NCBI GenBank assembly: GCA_002104945.1
Contig: MCFH01000019.1
Coordinates: 1 to 30,000 of the forward strand
From: Piromyces finnis
Lineage: Eukaryota > Neocallimastigomycota > Neocallimastigomycetes > Neocallimastigales > Neocallimastigaceae
Length of the DNA stretch: 30,000 nt
Direction of reading: 5' to 3'
Shown: positions 1 to 11,078 of the stretch, in pieces
How positions within the stretch are numbered: position 1 is the first letter of the stretch
Layout: each line of letters starts with the position of its first letter
Program-made: the position numbers and the translations under genes
Notes under the pieces: generated by a model
Database searches by the model: none
What the model saw: the letters and a program-made list of their open reading frames with translations, nothing else
What the model was told of the DNA's origin: nothing

Positions 1-57
1 AAAAATACTACCAATAATAATAACAATAATAACAATAATAACAACAATAATAATTAA
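1..57 (+). CDS. Possible poly-Asn C-terminus of a gene entering from the left (partial)
   Basis: Frame 1 reads Lys-Asn-Thr-Thr followed by about 14 Asn codons and a TAA stop at 55-57. The run mixes AAT and AAC codons, which suggests a selected Asn tract more than a pure AAT microsatellite. No domain is visible and the rest of the gene would lie outside the window. It could equally be a decayed microsatellite in a 3' UTR. Confidence 0.3.
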   Translation, partial: KNTTNNNNNNNNNNNNNN

Positions 58-272
58 CCATTAAAAAATAAAAACTAAATAAAAAAAGTAATAAAAATAA
101 AAATAAACGTAAAATAATAAAGTTAAAGCGAGCAATACAAAAAAGTAAAAGTATTACTGTTTTATAAATGACTATAGCAACACATCAATAAAAAAAAAAA
201 GAGAAAAGAAATCATCATCATAAATATTAATGGTAGGAATAGTATAATTTTAAAGAAAAAAACAACACCAAA

Positions 273-316
<44 letters not shown>

Positions 317-1136
317 GATCAAAGTAATAAAAGAAATAGGATTTTTTGGTTTAATAAATAATGAAATGAAAGGGAAGGTTGCCTTTTTTTTTTTTTTTAT
401 TTTTAATTTTATACATTTCTCCATATTAAAAAAACCAAATAGATCATTAATAGTTTTTAAATGTAGAATGATTAATATTTTGTTGAACCTATTGTCTATT
501 AAAAGTAAATATTTGTTGTTATTATCACCATTATTAATTATTATTATGGTCTATTATTATGTCTTGTTATTTACTATTGAGATATAAAAATGCTTTTTCT
601 TTGTTTTTAATTTTATTAGCCTCTTTTAAAAGTCAAAGATAGCTTTTGGCTTGTAATGATTTTGAAATGAATATTATATAATATATATTAATAAATGTGA
701 CTTTATTTGTGGCTTTAATACAAAGATTAGAGGGTGCTTGATATGAATATCAAAAAAAAAAAAAAAAAATAGTGATGGTGGAGTGGTAGTAATAGCAATT
801 AATTTTATTTATATATATATATGTATAAACGTTTATATAAGAATGCACGTAAAGAATATGATGATGTCTGATTATTTCCTTTTTATAATAGAAAGAAAGA
901 AAGAAAAAAGAACTCATTAACTTTTATGAACATCTTGGCTAAAATAAAATAAAAAAAAAAGATATTCCACCAAAAAAAAAACAAATTTTTATTGGTTTTA
1001 ATAATTCAAGCATTTTTTTTAAAAAAAAAATACTTTTACATTAAAAAGTTTTAAATAGAATTGAATATTGCCTATTGTATATATATATATAAATTATCCT
1101 TTTATTAAAGTAGATAACAATAATACTAATATAATA
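58..1136. other. AT-rich intergenic stretch, no gene seen
   Basis: This holds A-rich sequence, a T26-A13 switch around 277-316 and short TA repeats. A 73-codon open frame at 366-587 is made of Phe/Ile/Leu/Lys from T and A runs. It has no domain character and I do not call it a gene. Nothing else was recognised. Confidence 0.6.
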
Positions 1137-1716
1137 ATGAACAGAGTTAAAACATTTGTAAATAAAAATAAACCAGATGGTAAAAACTTTTTTTTTTTTT
1201 TTTAAAAAAATTTAATAGAGCTATATATATATATTTTTTATAATAATATTTATCTTTTTGTTTATCTCTCCGTTTACTTATACATAAATGTTTATATCTA
1301 TATATGCATATTTATAAACTAAATAAAACTAAATAATAGTTAATTTAAGTAATTTTTCAAATACTCTTCAAAATTTTAAGACAAAAATCACAAATATAAC
1401 ATTTAATAATGAGGCAAGTGAAAACAATGGTCCAAGACTTGTTCGTTCAAGAAGTATAAGAAGTATAAGTAGTACTTCCAGTAAATCATCTAATAAATCA
1501 AATAAATCCAGTTTTGTTAAAAATATCAGTAATTCTATATTTTCAAGTAATAAAGAAAACTATTGTTCCAATAACTTTAATATAAATGACAAAAAAGTAA
1601 TTATATACCAATGTTTTTTTTTTTTTAAAGATACTATTTTATTATTTCATGAATATTTAATGGAAATTGAAAATTTATTAAAGAAAATATTTCTTGTTTA
1701 CTGGAAAGAAAAATAA
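1137..1716 (+). CDS. Candidate two-exon Ser/Lys-rich small protein, unrecognised
   Basis: A possible first exon at 1137-1179 encodes MNRVKTFVNKNKPD plus one base, followed by a GTAAAA donor. A TAG acceptor at 1337-1339 joins it in phase to 1340-1716, giving about 139 aa. Residues encoded at 1381-1596 look coding: more G and C than the surroundings, and an Arg/Ser/Lys-rich stretch containing RSRSIRSISSTSSKSSNKS. After 1597 the frame runs through a poly-T tract giving poly-Phe, which looks like intron. A GTAATT donor at 1597 is therefore plausible, and the true 3' end may differ. The short basic first exon resembles the layout of the RhoGEF gene at 13291, but I see no domain. It may be a gene remnant. 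Confidence 0.3.
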
Positions 1717-2009
1717 CATGAATTAAAAAAAAAAAAATAAACCATGGGAATACAATAATAATAAAAAAGCTTAATTATATATATTTTTTAAAATATCTAA
1801 TTATAGAATTAAACTTTTTTCTTTTCCAGTTTTATTATCCATACCCACACTATTTTTTTGTTTTAATAATTGTCTTATATTAAATAAATATATGTCATAT
1901 TGAAATACTATATTTTATAAAGTATCAATATTACACATATATATTTAATAGTTAATTTATTATTATTAAAACTTTTAAAAATTTAAAATAATAATTATTA
2001 TCCATTAAA

Positions 2010-2037
2010 TAATAATAATAATAATAATAATAATAAT
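2010..2037. repeat. AAT microsatellite
   Basis: About nine tandem AAT/ATA triplets lie upstream of the EH gene in noncoding DNA. Confidence 0.8.
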
Positions 2038-2063
2038 TTACCAAATACTAATCTTTACCAATT

Positions 2064-2089
2064 TATCTATCTATCTATCTATCTATCTA
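2064..2089. repeat. TATC tetranucleotide microsatellite
   Basis: About six tandem TATC units lie 90-120 bases upstream of the EH gene start codon. They would mark polymorphism and no function is implied. Confidence 0.85.
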
Positions 2090-2148
2090 CTTCTCTCTAT
2101 AAATATTTAATATTAATATTTATTATAACTTTTAATTTAATTTAATAC

Positions 2149-2181
<33 letters not shown>

Positions 2182-3327
2182 ATGCAAACATTAAATAATT
2201 TAAATGCAAAGGATGTTTCAAGAGTTTCCTCCTTTGCTGCTAACCATCCTTCAATAGCAAAAAAAGGTTTTCAAGTTGCAGCATATGCCTCTGGTGATAA
2301 AGAATTGGCCAAAAAGATTGGTCAAACCAGTACTAAAGATATAGCTAATACAGCTTCCAAGATTAATAAAGGAGCAAATTTTGTTGTTGAAAATCAAGAT
2401 ACTATCAATGAATTCAATAGATATACCAATGGCAATAACAATTCTAATCCATTGAATAAATTTATAAATTCATCCGCTATTTCAAATTCTAGTGCAAATT
2501 CAACTACCCATAGTTCCCTTCCATCTTCTTTCACTAGTCAAAATTCTTCAAATTCTTCTAGAATATCGGCTCCACCTCCTTTACCAGGCCGTGTAAATAA
2601 TGATGTTCGTGTCACTAGAAATAATTCAACTTCCGTACCTCCATCTCGTAGTATTAATACAGAAAAATTAGCAAGAAGTAACACTATCGGTAGTCCATCT
2701 CCAATAAATAATACTCTTCCCAATACCACTAAATTTAATAAACCACCACCACCACCAGTTCCAAGACATAAACCAGATTTGGATAAAATGACAGAAGTTA
2801 TCACTTCATCTGCTGCCGCCTCCAATGCTACATCAAAAAATGTAGCTGCACCACCACCATTACCTAATCGACCAGCACCTTCTAAATTAAAACGTTCTGG
2901 TTCCGACTCAAAATTGTTAAATGAAGCCGGAAATGAAGCAAAGAATAAAACTAACACTATTTCTCGTGGAAATACCGATACACAACATTCCCCATTCAAC
3001 ACCAATAATACCATTAAAACACAATTTAATAATAATGATTGTGCCAATGAAATATCACGTATTTTTAAAATAACGATGCCAATGGATAATGTTAATCGTT
3101 ATGCTAATGTTTTTATACAAATTGCCGAAAATAATCTTGTAACCGATGCGACCGTGAAAGCCATATGGATGCAATCTGGTATTCCAAAAAGTACATTGGC
3201 AAAAATTTGGACCTATGTTAATAGAAAATTAGATGGATTACTAGAAAAGAGTGAATTTATTGTTGGTATGTACCTAATTGATCAATATCTAAATGGTTAT
3301 GATATTGAATACTATTTTAATATTTAA
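2182..3327 (+). CDS. Proline-rich protein with C-terminal EH domain
   Basis: This single-exon gene encodes 381 aa. Residues about 305-372 form an EH domain, recognised by SGIPKSTLAKIW (332-343) followed by an EF-hand-like loop and EFIVGMYLID. EH domains bind Asn-Pro-Phe peptides in endocytic and actin-patch proteins. The EF loop (347-358) has Asn and Lys where Ca-binding loops carry Asp at positions 1 and 3, so calcium binding by this hand looks impaired. Residues 1-75 are probably helical and I do not recognise them. The middle is Ser/Asn-rich and disordered, with Pro motifs APPPLPGR (about 130-137), KPPPPPVPRHK (about 187-197) and APPPLPNR (about 222-229). Two of these fit class II SH3 ligands. 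A role as an endocytic scaffold joining SH3 and NPF partners is inference. The start is chosen because the ATG follows a poly-A leader with no usable acceptor upstream. Confidence 0.9.
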   Translation: MQTLNNLNAKDVSRVSSFAANHPSIAKKGFQVAAYASGDKELAKKIGQTSTKDIANTASKINKGANFVVENQDTINEFNRYTNGNNNSNPLNKFINSSAISNSSANSTTHSSLPSSFTSQNSSNSSRISAPPPLPGRVNNDVRVTRNNSTSVPPSRSINTEKLARSNTIGSPSPINNTLPNTTKFNKPPPPPVPRHKPDLDKMTEVITSSAAASNATSKNVAAPPPLPNRPAPSKLKRSGSDSKLLNEAGNEAKNKTNTISRGNTDTQHSPFNTNNTIKTQFNNNDCANEISRIFKITMPMDNVNRYANVFIQIAENNLVTDATVKAIWMQSGIPKSTLAKIWTYVNRKLDGLLEKSEFIVGMYLIDQYLNGYDIEYYFNI

Positions 3328-3882
3328 GAAGCATGAAAGACGAAAGGAAAAAAAAAAAAATCAAAGAAAATAAATAAAATAAAAATTATAACAAAAAAAA
3401 AAAAAAAAAAAAAAAAAGAAATATAATGTAAAAATATATATATTGTAATTATTATTATAATTGACTATCATTTACAAAGAAAATAATAGATCTAGGTATG
3501 CATTTACCCTTTTTCATTTCTTTTATAAAAAAAAAAAAAAAAAAGGATAGATTTTATACCTAACTAAACATATAATAAAGATTTAAAAAAAAAAAAAGAA
3601 TTTTTAATTTAATTTAATTTAAAATATATATATATATATATATTAAATAGTGACTTTAATTGTCAATCATAATAAAAAAAAAAAAAAAAAAAAGAAGGAA
3701 AAGAAAAAGAAAAGAATATATACAAGTGTATGTCACTAATATTTGGTTAAACCTCCATAATCATTACAATGTTGGTTTAACTTTTTAAATTCTGTTTCAA
3801 TTTATGTGTTTGCACTTTACATTTTTTTCTTTGATCCTTTATAATCATTTAAATTTAATAATATTTATTGGTTTATTTTATT

Positions 3883-3928
<46 letters not shown>

Positions 3929-4347
3929 AAAATAGGACTTGATCCTAATGGTAAAATTCAAAAAAAAATATTCTTATAAGAAAATGTGTTGATAAATAAT
4001 AGAATAAACATTGATTGTAAACATCTATAGAAATGAAAATAAATAGTATAAGTAAAATCTATATATAACAATATTATTAATATTAATAATAATTTATCAT
4101 TATTATCATCATCATAAAAAAATAAAAATAAAAAATAGTCATTTATTAATGATTTACTTATTATTAATCTGTGATCTGTTATTTTTTGATTGTAAATATA
4201 TATATATACATATTATATATTTTACTATTGTAAAAAAAAGAATAAGATAAAATAAATAGAAATTTTAAATGAAATATATATAATCCTATTAATAATATTT
4301 AAATAAAAAAAAAAAAAAAAAAGGAGGAATCTATCCTTTTTTTTTTT
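3328..4347. other. Convergent intergenic region between the EH gene and kinesin-8
   Basis: These are the shared 3' flanks of two convergent genes. The region holds many A and T runs, including a 41-base T tract at 3884-3924, and a short TA repeat around 3624-3642. No ORF, RNA gene or strong hairpin was seen. Confidence 0.7.
3884..3924. repeat. T41 homopolymer
   Basis: An uninterrupted run of 41 T lies between convergent genes and is the longest homopolymer in the window. Its exact length is likely uncertain in any assembly. Confidence 0.9.
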
Positions 4348-4992
4348 TTAATTCTTTTTTATAGAAGATGATCGAAGAACAAACATTGATTTTCTTCTAT
4401 ACTTTTCATCAATCTTTTTATGTGTTTGTGATTTTATACTTTGCTTTGAAGGACTTTGGGTAATAAATAAATTACTTTCTTGGTATTTTTCATCAAAAAT
4501 TTTTGTTGAATCCTATATCCATTATTAATTTTATTGCCATTGTCATTATTGGTGTTGTTGTTTAACGATTAATATTTAAAAAAATAATATATAGTAATAA
4601 GTATAATAATTATATTATATATATATAAATATAAAGAATGAGAATAAATTTTTTTTTTTTTTTTTTTTTTTTTTATACTTGAAATTATTTTTAAAATAAT
4701 ATTAATAGATAGATAGATATTACTGTTAAATTAAATTTAATAACTTACATTACTACTGTGAGAGGATAAAAATGGATTACTTGATTTATCAAAAAATTTA
4801 TAAGAAAGTGGTGAACCTAAAGAATATCGAGAAAATGCTTTAGACCTTGACTTTGGCGATGGTGTCTTTATCGATGATGATGAAGAAGTGGTTTTATTTA
4901 TTATTGGTATAAGAGACTTTCTTCTTTGTATTCTTTCCTTTTGTTGATCGGATGATTCTTTTCATTATGAAATATGTAAAAGAAATTAAAAA

Positions 4993-5042
<50 letters not shown>

Positions 5043-8000
5043 GCAATTATTAATATTAGAAAAAAAAAATTTTTTTTTATCAAAACTAATAATAGTATAA
5101 ATATATATATATATATATAAAATTATCAATTTATTATAATTACCTTTAATAGGTGTAATTATTTTATTATGAAGTTTAGTTTTGGTTGGTTCACTTCTTG
5201 TTAATAGGGTTGTTGGTGAATTTACTGGTGTTGTTCTTGATCTTTTATGATTTGGTGTCACAATCTCAATACTTCTTGTTCGTTTTACAGTTAAAGAAGG
5301 TGATTTATTGGAAGTTGGTGAATAGTGTGGTGATGATTTTAAAATTGATTTCTTAGGTGTTGGAGTACGGAATAATACTTTTGAAGGTAAAGAAAATAAT
5401 GATTTTCTTTTTTTTGCTGAGGATGAATTATTTTTTTCTATGTCTTTAAAAGGTAAAATTTTTGATTTAGGGGTTCTTTGTAATGGTGATGAATTTACGT
5501 CATTATTTCTTTTACTTGTCGATGAAGAATACGTCGAATTACCTTTTGAATTTTTCTTTAGAGAAGAATGTGATTCTGTCATCGAATTTCCCGATTTTTT
5601 AGGTGTAATGGTATTATTGATGATATTTATGTCATCATCAGGTATAATATGGACTTGTTGACTTGATTTGCTTGGAATATGGCTAGAAGCATTTATAATT
5701 AAATCTTCATCATTTTCAGAACTGGTACCCGTATTATCATGGATATCTTGAATTTTAATATCGGTGGATGAAGAGGCGTCATTAGGTTTATCTATTTCAA
5801 TAACACCATCTTCAATAGTTATAATATTGCGACCATTATTGTTATTATTTTTACTTTTGGAATAACTGTCATCATTAAAGTTGATTTTTGTAGTATACTT
5901 TTTAAGGTATTCAGCCGTATTAGAAGGTTCATCATACATAACCTTATCATCTACTAATTGCATTGCATCATCATCATTTTCCATAATCATAGGTTCTTCT
6001 TCTTTATTATGATTATGTGGTTTATCATTCATAGGATGTTCATTATCATAGGTTACTTCCATTTTATCATCATGAATTTTTATATTATTACTTTTAAGAG
6101 AATGAATAGAAATGCTCTTTCTTCGGGATGGCGTATCTGCCAATGTAATATCTTCAATTTTATCTGTTTCACAAAAAGAGACATCACTCAACATATAATC
6201 ATCTTCATCTTCATCTTGATCAGTGTATAAATAGGCAGTAGATGACTCTGGAACATTATTAATACTAGCTCTTCCAGCAATATCAATAAAAATTGATAAT
6301 GCACCTTGTAATACCTCTTCGATATGTTCCTGTTCTTCCAAAGTGACATTTGATTCGAGACTACTAATAAAAGCTTGAATACTGAATAAATGTCCAAGGT
6401 GTTGAGAAGCAATATTTTGTTGGGTACTAAGTTCATTTTCCATATTAACTTGTAATGAAGTAAGTTTAGTTGCCAATTGAGAATTCATTGAAGATAAACC
6501 TAATAATTTAATTTCTTGATCAAGATGTCTTCTTTGATCAAGATTCAAAGTTTTTGCTAATTTACCTTCTTGTAGGTCAATAATATGTGCATTATATCTA
6601 TCAAGAATACGTTTTTTAATTTGCAATTTTTGTTTTAATGTCTCATTTAATAATTCTAATTCTTCTATTCCTTGATTTAATGGTTTTGTATATTGAGTCA
6701 ATGGATTAATAGGTTGTTTTGATAATTCCGAATAGTGATGGATAGAATTAATTAAATTTTGTAAAAAGTTTATTTGTGTTGAATTTTTCTCTATTTCCGT
6801 TGTAATTAAAGAACAATCTAATTCTTTATTTTGTATTCCTACATAACATTTTCTTATTCTTCCTAAAAGATCTTCAAATATTCTTCTTTGGTGAAGTATT
6901 GTTTCTTCATCCTGAATAAGCATTGTTGATTTTCTCCTAAATGTTCTTAATTTTGCCTTTAATTCATCAACTTCTGAACGTAATTCCTATACAATGAAAA
7001 ATATTTTAAAGTTTATATATTTTTAGTATAAATAATAAATAATAATCATAGTATAAAAATTTTTTTTATTTCATAAAATAATAATAATAATAATAATCAA
7101 ATACCATAAATTAAAAAAAGAAAAAAAATTTAAAAATAAAATATAGGTATATATAACTATAAAAAAATAAATAAACAAATACTTGAATTATTTTTGGGTA
7201 TTGTGCAATATGAGATTCTACATGAATAAGATTTTGTTCAATTTTTGTTTTAATATTTTTAGCACGATTAGCATATTTTAATGTATTATGAGTTTCTTCA
7301 TAATGTAAAGAAGATGGGCTGACATTTGTAATCATGACTACTTTACAATTTCCTCCCAAAGAAAATTTCAATAATCTTGTCAATTTTGAATCACGGTAAG
7401 GAATATGGAAAGAATTTGTACATAATGCATTGATACAATTTCCTAATGCTAATAATGATCTTTTTAAATGTATTTTAGTCAAAAATTAAAATAAATACAT
7501 TATTAAGATTTATTTAATCAATAAATATATATATTTTAACATATCAAGTTAAAATCAATTTTTATATAAAATTTTTTTCTATAATTTTATTTTTAATATA
7601 CCTATTAATATTAGCACCTTCCACTAATCTTTCACCTTGATTTTTAGAAACAGATGCTCTTTCACTCCCAGCTAAATCAATTATACTTAAGACAGCAGAT
7701 GTATAATCTGTAGTAATGTTAGCTTCTCTTTCCTTTTGTTTGATTTGAAGTTGAAGAACAGCATGAGATCTTGAACTAACTTTATTAGCTTCTGTAGCAG
7801 CTTTTGTTCTATTATTATTTCCTTTTATTAATAATTTTATAACATCATCAACATTATTTGGATGATGTTCACTTAATCCTGAAACAATAACACCATTTGA
7901 ATCCTCTCTTAGATTTAACGGGGTTAAAGTTTTTGTATCAGGTGCAAGTAAATCTCTTATTGTTTCATTATACACTTCTAAATACGATAATGATGATTCA

Positions 8001-8889
8001 ATGATTTTATTATCTTTATACTCTTCAATCTTTTTAAATAATTCATTCATTGTTCTTGGTATGATTCCTATTTTGTTATTAATATTTTTACCATTGTTAC
8101 TATGGAGGAAAGTTTTTATTAAAAAAAAGTAAAGCTTTTTTTTTTTTTTTTATTAATAATTACCTGGATCTTCGGCTGTTCCAGTAATAGTATATGTTTT
8201 ACCTTTTTAATAGAAACAAAATATTTAGTAATATTATTTTTTTTTAAAAAAAAAAAAAGAACAATAATAATAGTTGTATAAAGAAAATTAAATATTACTA
8301 CTAATAATTATTTTTATTATTTAATTAATTACCGCATCCTGTTGCTCCATAGGCAAATACTGTTGCATTATATCTATTTTTTATGTATCATAATTATACA
8401 TATTACTAATCATTAAAATCTTTATAGATATTGTAAAATGAAATAAAAATGCAATATTTCACACTTTTTTTTTTAAAAAAAAAAGAAAAAGAAAAAACAA
8501 CTTTATATATACCCATTTAAAACATCGTCAATTAAGAATTTAGTAGTATTCTCAAAAACTTCTTGTTGAGTACAATTTTCGTCAAATACATGGTCAAATG
8601 CATATCTAATATCTTTATTTCTTCTATTATTATGACTTGGGATTCTAAATAATTCTTTATTATTTGAATTTAAAGGATCAAATACCAGAATATTTCGATC
8701 AATGACATTTATAATTTTTTTCCCAAAAGAATTATTATTGTAGGTTGAATCAATTTCAGGAAAATTACTTTCGTTTTCTGGTTCAAGAAATTGTTTTTCT
8801 TTACTATTTAACGGTCTTACTCTAACAGTAACTAAAATATTGGATTTTTCCTGTTTTTGTAAGTTTCCTGAAGTTGATTCCACAATCAT
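4348..8889 (-). CDS. Kinesin-8 family motor (KIP3/KIF18-like), complete, eight exons
   Basis: Exons on the minus strand are 8513-8889, 8333-8373, 8164-8202, 7602-8067, 7183-7459, 5144-6986, 4749-4957 and 4348-4512. All junctions keep phase and total 3417 nt, or 1138 aa. The N-terminal motor shows [11 protein letters not shown] (from about 22), P-loop GATGCGKT (135-142), switch I SSRSH (250-254), switch II DLAGSE (283-288) and [10 protein letters not shown] (329-338). The neck, [20 protein letters not shown] around 390-410, matches kinesin-8 type, whose members walk to microtubule plus ends and limit their growth in spindles. A likely coiled coil follows (about 401-640). The tail is disordered: an acidic patch near 655, Asn/Ser-rich stretches, then a basic TP/SP-rich segment near 905-980 that could be an NLS and CDK target. 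The P-loop is split between two tiny exons (41 and 39 nt). It is divergent from the RhoGEF gene across 4.4 kb. Confidence 0.95.
4994..5042. repeat. ATT/AAT triplet array inside a kinesin-8 intron
   Basis: About 16 ATT units lie in the intron spanning 4958-5143. On the coding strand they read AAT, so reading through the intron would give a poly-Asn run. Splicing is preferred because a GTAATT donor (5143) and an AAG acceptor (4958) restore the frame and join a plausible Ser/Lys-rich tail. Confidence 0.85.
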
Positions 8890-9581
8890 TTTATATATAT
8901 AAACTTTTTTTTTTTTTTGAAAAAAGAATAATCTTTTACTTTAAATTGATTACAAAAATTTTGAATATATTGAAGTTAAACAACCATTAATTTATACTAA
9001 ATTGATATTTACTTAATTTTAATAATTTAGATTTGTTTAAAATATAAAACTATTTCATTGTATTATTTTCAAGTGAAATTCCTGAAATTCAGTAAAATGT
9101 ATAAATGTTATTGTACTATTGTTATTACTAAATGTCAACACTGTATCCCTTTACAATTTAAATTATATATATATAAATAAAAAGTTAATAATACGAAAAA
9201 AAAAAAAGAAGAAGGAAAGAAATAATATTTGCTTTAATAATCTTCAATTAAAATAAATAATTTATTTTAAGAAATAAGTTTTTTTTTAATTGTTACTTTT
9301 ATAAACTTTTTAAAATTTACTAAGGAATTAATATATTTAATGGGAGATATAAGAATTTTAAATTTAGTCGTTGTTTTTTTTTCTAATATTTATTTTTTGT
9401 CTTTTTAATTTTTTAACTTATATATATACTTTATAACTTTTCTTTACCTTTAACAATAATATTAAGAATAACATTTACTAAATTCTTTTAATTCTTCAAT
9501 AGGTCAAAAGTCAAAAAAGTTACTTTATATAAAAATGTTGATAATAAATTAATTATATATTAATATTAAAAAATTTATAGA

Positions 9582-9598
9582 TGGCCCATTATGGGCCA
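9582..9598. repeat. GC-rich inverted repeat TGGCCCA/TGGGCCA
   Basis: Two perfect 7-base arms, TGGCCCA and TGGGCCA, are separated by TTA. Five of seven arm bases are G or C, in a region that is almost wholly A and T. It could be a dimeric factor-binding site or a small hairpin. No function is known to me here. Confidence 0.7.
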
Positions 9599-9743
9599 AA
9601 ATTTTAATTTTTATTTGTATATTTGTCGTAAATACATAATTTATTTTATTACATTATTAATACATTATTGTAATCACATTATGTACTATTTTATTATATA
9701 ATACTTTAAAATTAATAGTACAAACTCACTATTTACTATTCAA

Positions 9744-9817
9744 AAAATAAATAAATAGATAGATAAATAAATAGTTAAATAAATGAATGAATAGATTGAT
9801 AAATAAATAAATAAAAA
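9744..9817. repeat. Imperfect AAAT/AGAT tetranucleotide array
   Basis: Tandem AAAT units are mixed with GATA and GAAT variants over about 74 bases. It is noncoding. Confidence 0.75.
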
Positions 9818-11056
9818 TAGAACAATAATATAAAAAATAGAAGAAGAATAAAATTTATGTACGCCTATAAAGTTATAAATAGATCAAGATCTATAAAACT
9901 CTACAATGTAGTTTATTTGATCATTTAGTTATATATATCTCCTTAATATTATTGTTATTAATATTATTAGTAATTCCACCATCCATAATAAAAATTTTTC
10001 CATGAAATAATATAATATTAATTATTTAATTATTCCATTAAGATGATAAATTAATTATTTAATTAGTGTGGATATTAAAAAGTTGTCCTATAAAAAAAAA
10101 GGAAAAGGAAAAGGATTATTCCTATGTAAAGTGAATGTATTTATACTGTTATTAATGATGGTTTTATTTCTCACTCTATCAAAAATATAGATTAATATCT
10201 TTACTTTTAATAATTAATTTTTTAAAGTATCTTTTTTTTTTAATATATAGATTTATTTTTATTTTTTTTACTATAGTCTATAGATAATGAATTTTTTTAT
10301 ATATATTCTATTTTCAATGAATTATTCTTCTATTCTATCTTGGTAGATAAATCATTTTTTTATAAATACCATTTTTTTTACATTTTTATAAATTATTACT
10401 AATAAATAGCATTTCTACTTTTTATAGTTTAATAGTAATAATAAATCTTTTTATAGAATGTTTCTAATACTACTGGTATTAACATCTCATTTCTTCCTAC
10501 CTACCTACTATTTTCTTTTCTTTTTATAGTATAGTTTAATTATTATGAAAACGGTTCATTAAACTTTTTTTTTTTTTGATCTTTTCATCTAAATATTCAT
10601 TAACCCTTTCACCAAAAAATTTTGCTATTGGTGAATCAATTCACATGAATTCTGGTAGAATGGTTGTACAAATATCTCATTTCATTTTCATTTTTATATG
10701 CATACAATGATGCATACAATGATGCATAACATGATCATAGATGAGAAAAAGCAATTTAATTTGGTTAAAACATTTTAATATACAAAAAAGAAGAGAATAG
10801 GTTATGACGATGATTATTTTTTAAAATGACTTTATCCATTATATTCATTATTATACCCTAGATCAAATATCAAATGATTAAAAAATCATGTTATTTTCAT
10901 TTTAATAAAACATCATTCATCTTCCATTAAATTCCTCAAAAAATTATTTATGAGTATTAAACCATAGAGATTAAATAATTAGTCATGATTAATAATAGTA
11001 CATTTTTTCCCACCTTCCTTCACTTCTTCTTCTAATGTAAAATGGATTCGAAATAA

Positions 11057-11078
11057 TATCAAAATGTACATTTTGATA
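11057..11078. repeat. Perfect 22-base palindrome
   Basis: Eleven-base arms (first arm TATCAAAATGT) meet without a spacer. A second palindrome, ACATTAATGT, follows at 11081-11090. In DNA this AT-rich, one palindrome of this size per 30 kb is not surprising, so significance is doubtful. Confidence 0.7.

Larger units (their letters stand above)
1717..2181. promoter_or_regulatory. Upstream region of the EH-domain gene with microsatellites
   Basis: The 465 bases before the EH gene contain an AAT array (about 2010-2037), a TATC array (about 2064-2089) and a T12-A21 switch (2150-2182) whose A-tract runs straight into the ATG. No TATA box or factor site can be called with confidence in such AT-rich DNA. 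A-rich leaders directly before the start codon fit the AT bias and may leave the region nucleosome-poor. That last point is inference. Confidence 0.4.

Noticed and set aside
366-587. 73-codon frame rich in Phe, Ile and Leu
   Set aside because: It is composed of T/A runs, with no family features and no splice context.
2538-3047. 169-codon frame on the minus strand inside the EH gene
   Set aside because: It is a reverse shadow of the Pro/Ser-rich coding strand, which carries the recognisable EH domain in frame.
5040-5143. Extension of the kinesin-8 reading frame past the exon 6 donor into Ile/Tyr-rich sequence
   Set aside because: The extension is TA-repeat sequence. A GTAATT donor at 5143 joins in phase to a Ser/Lys-rich exon with a strong GTAAGT donor.
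10560-10690. Short frames on both strands with protein-like phrases (for example FFGERVNEYLDEK on the minus strand)
   Set aside because: Both frames are short (about 30-45 codons), bounded by stops, and lack usable splice sites. It could be a coding relic but is not supportable.
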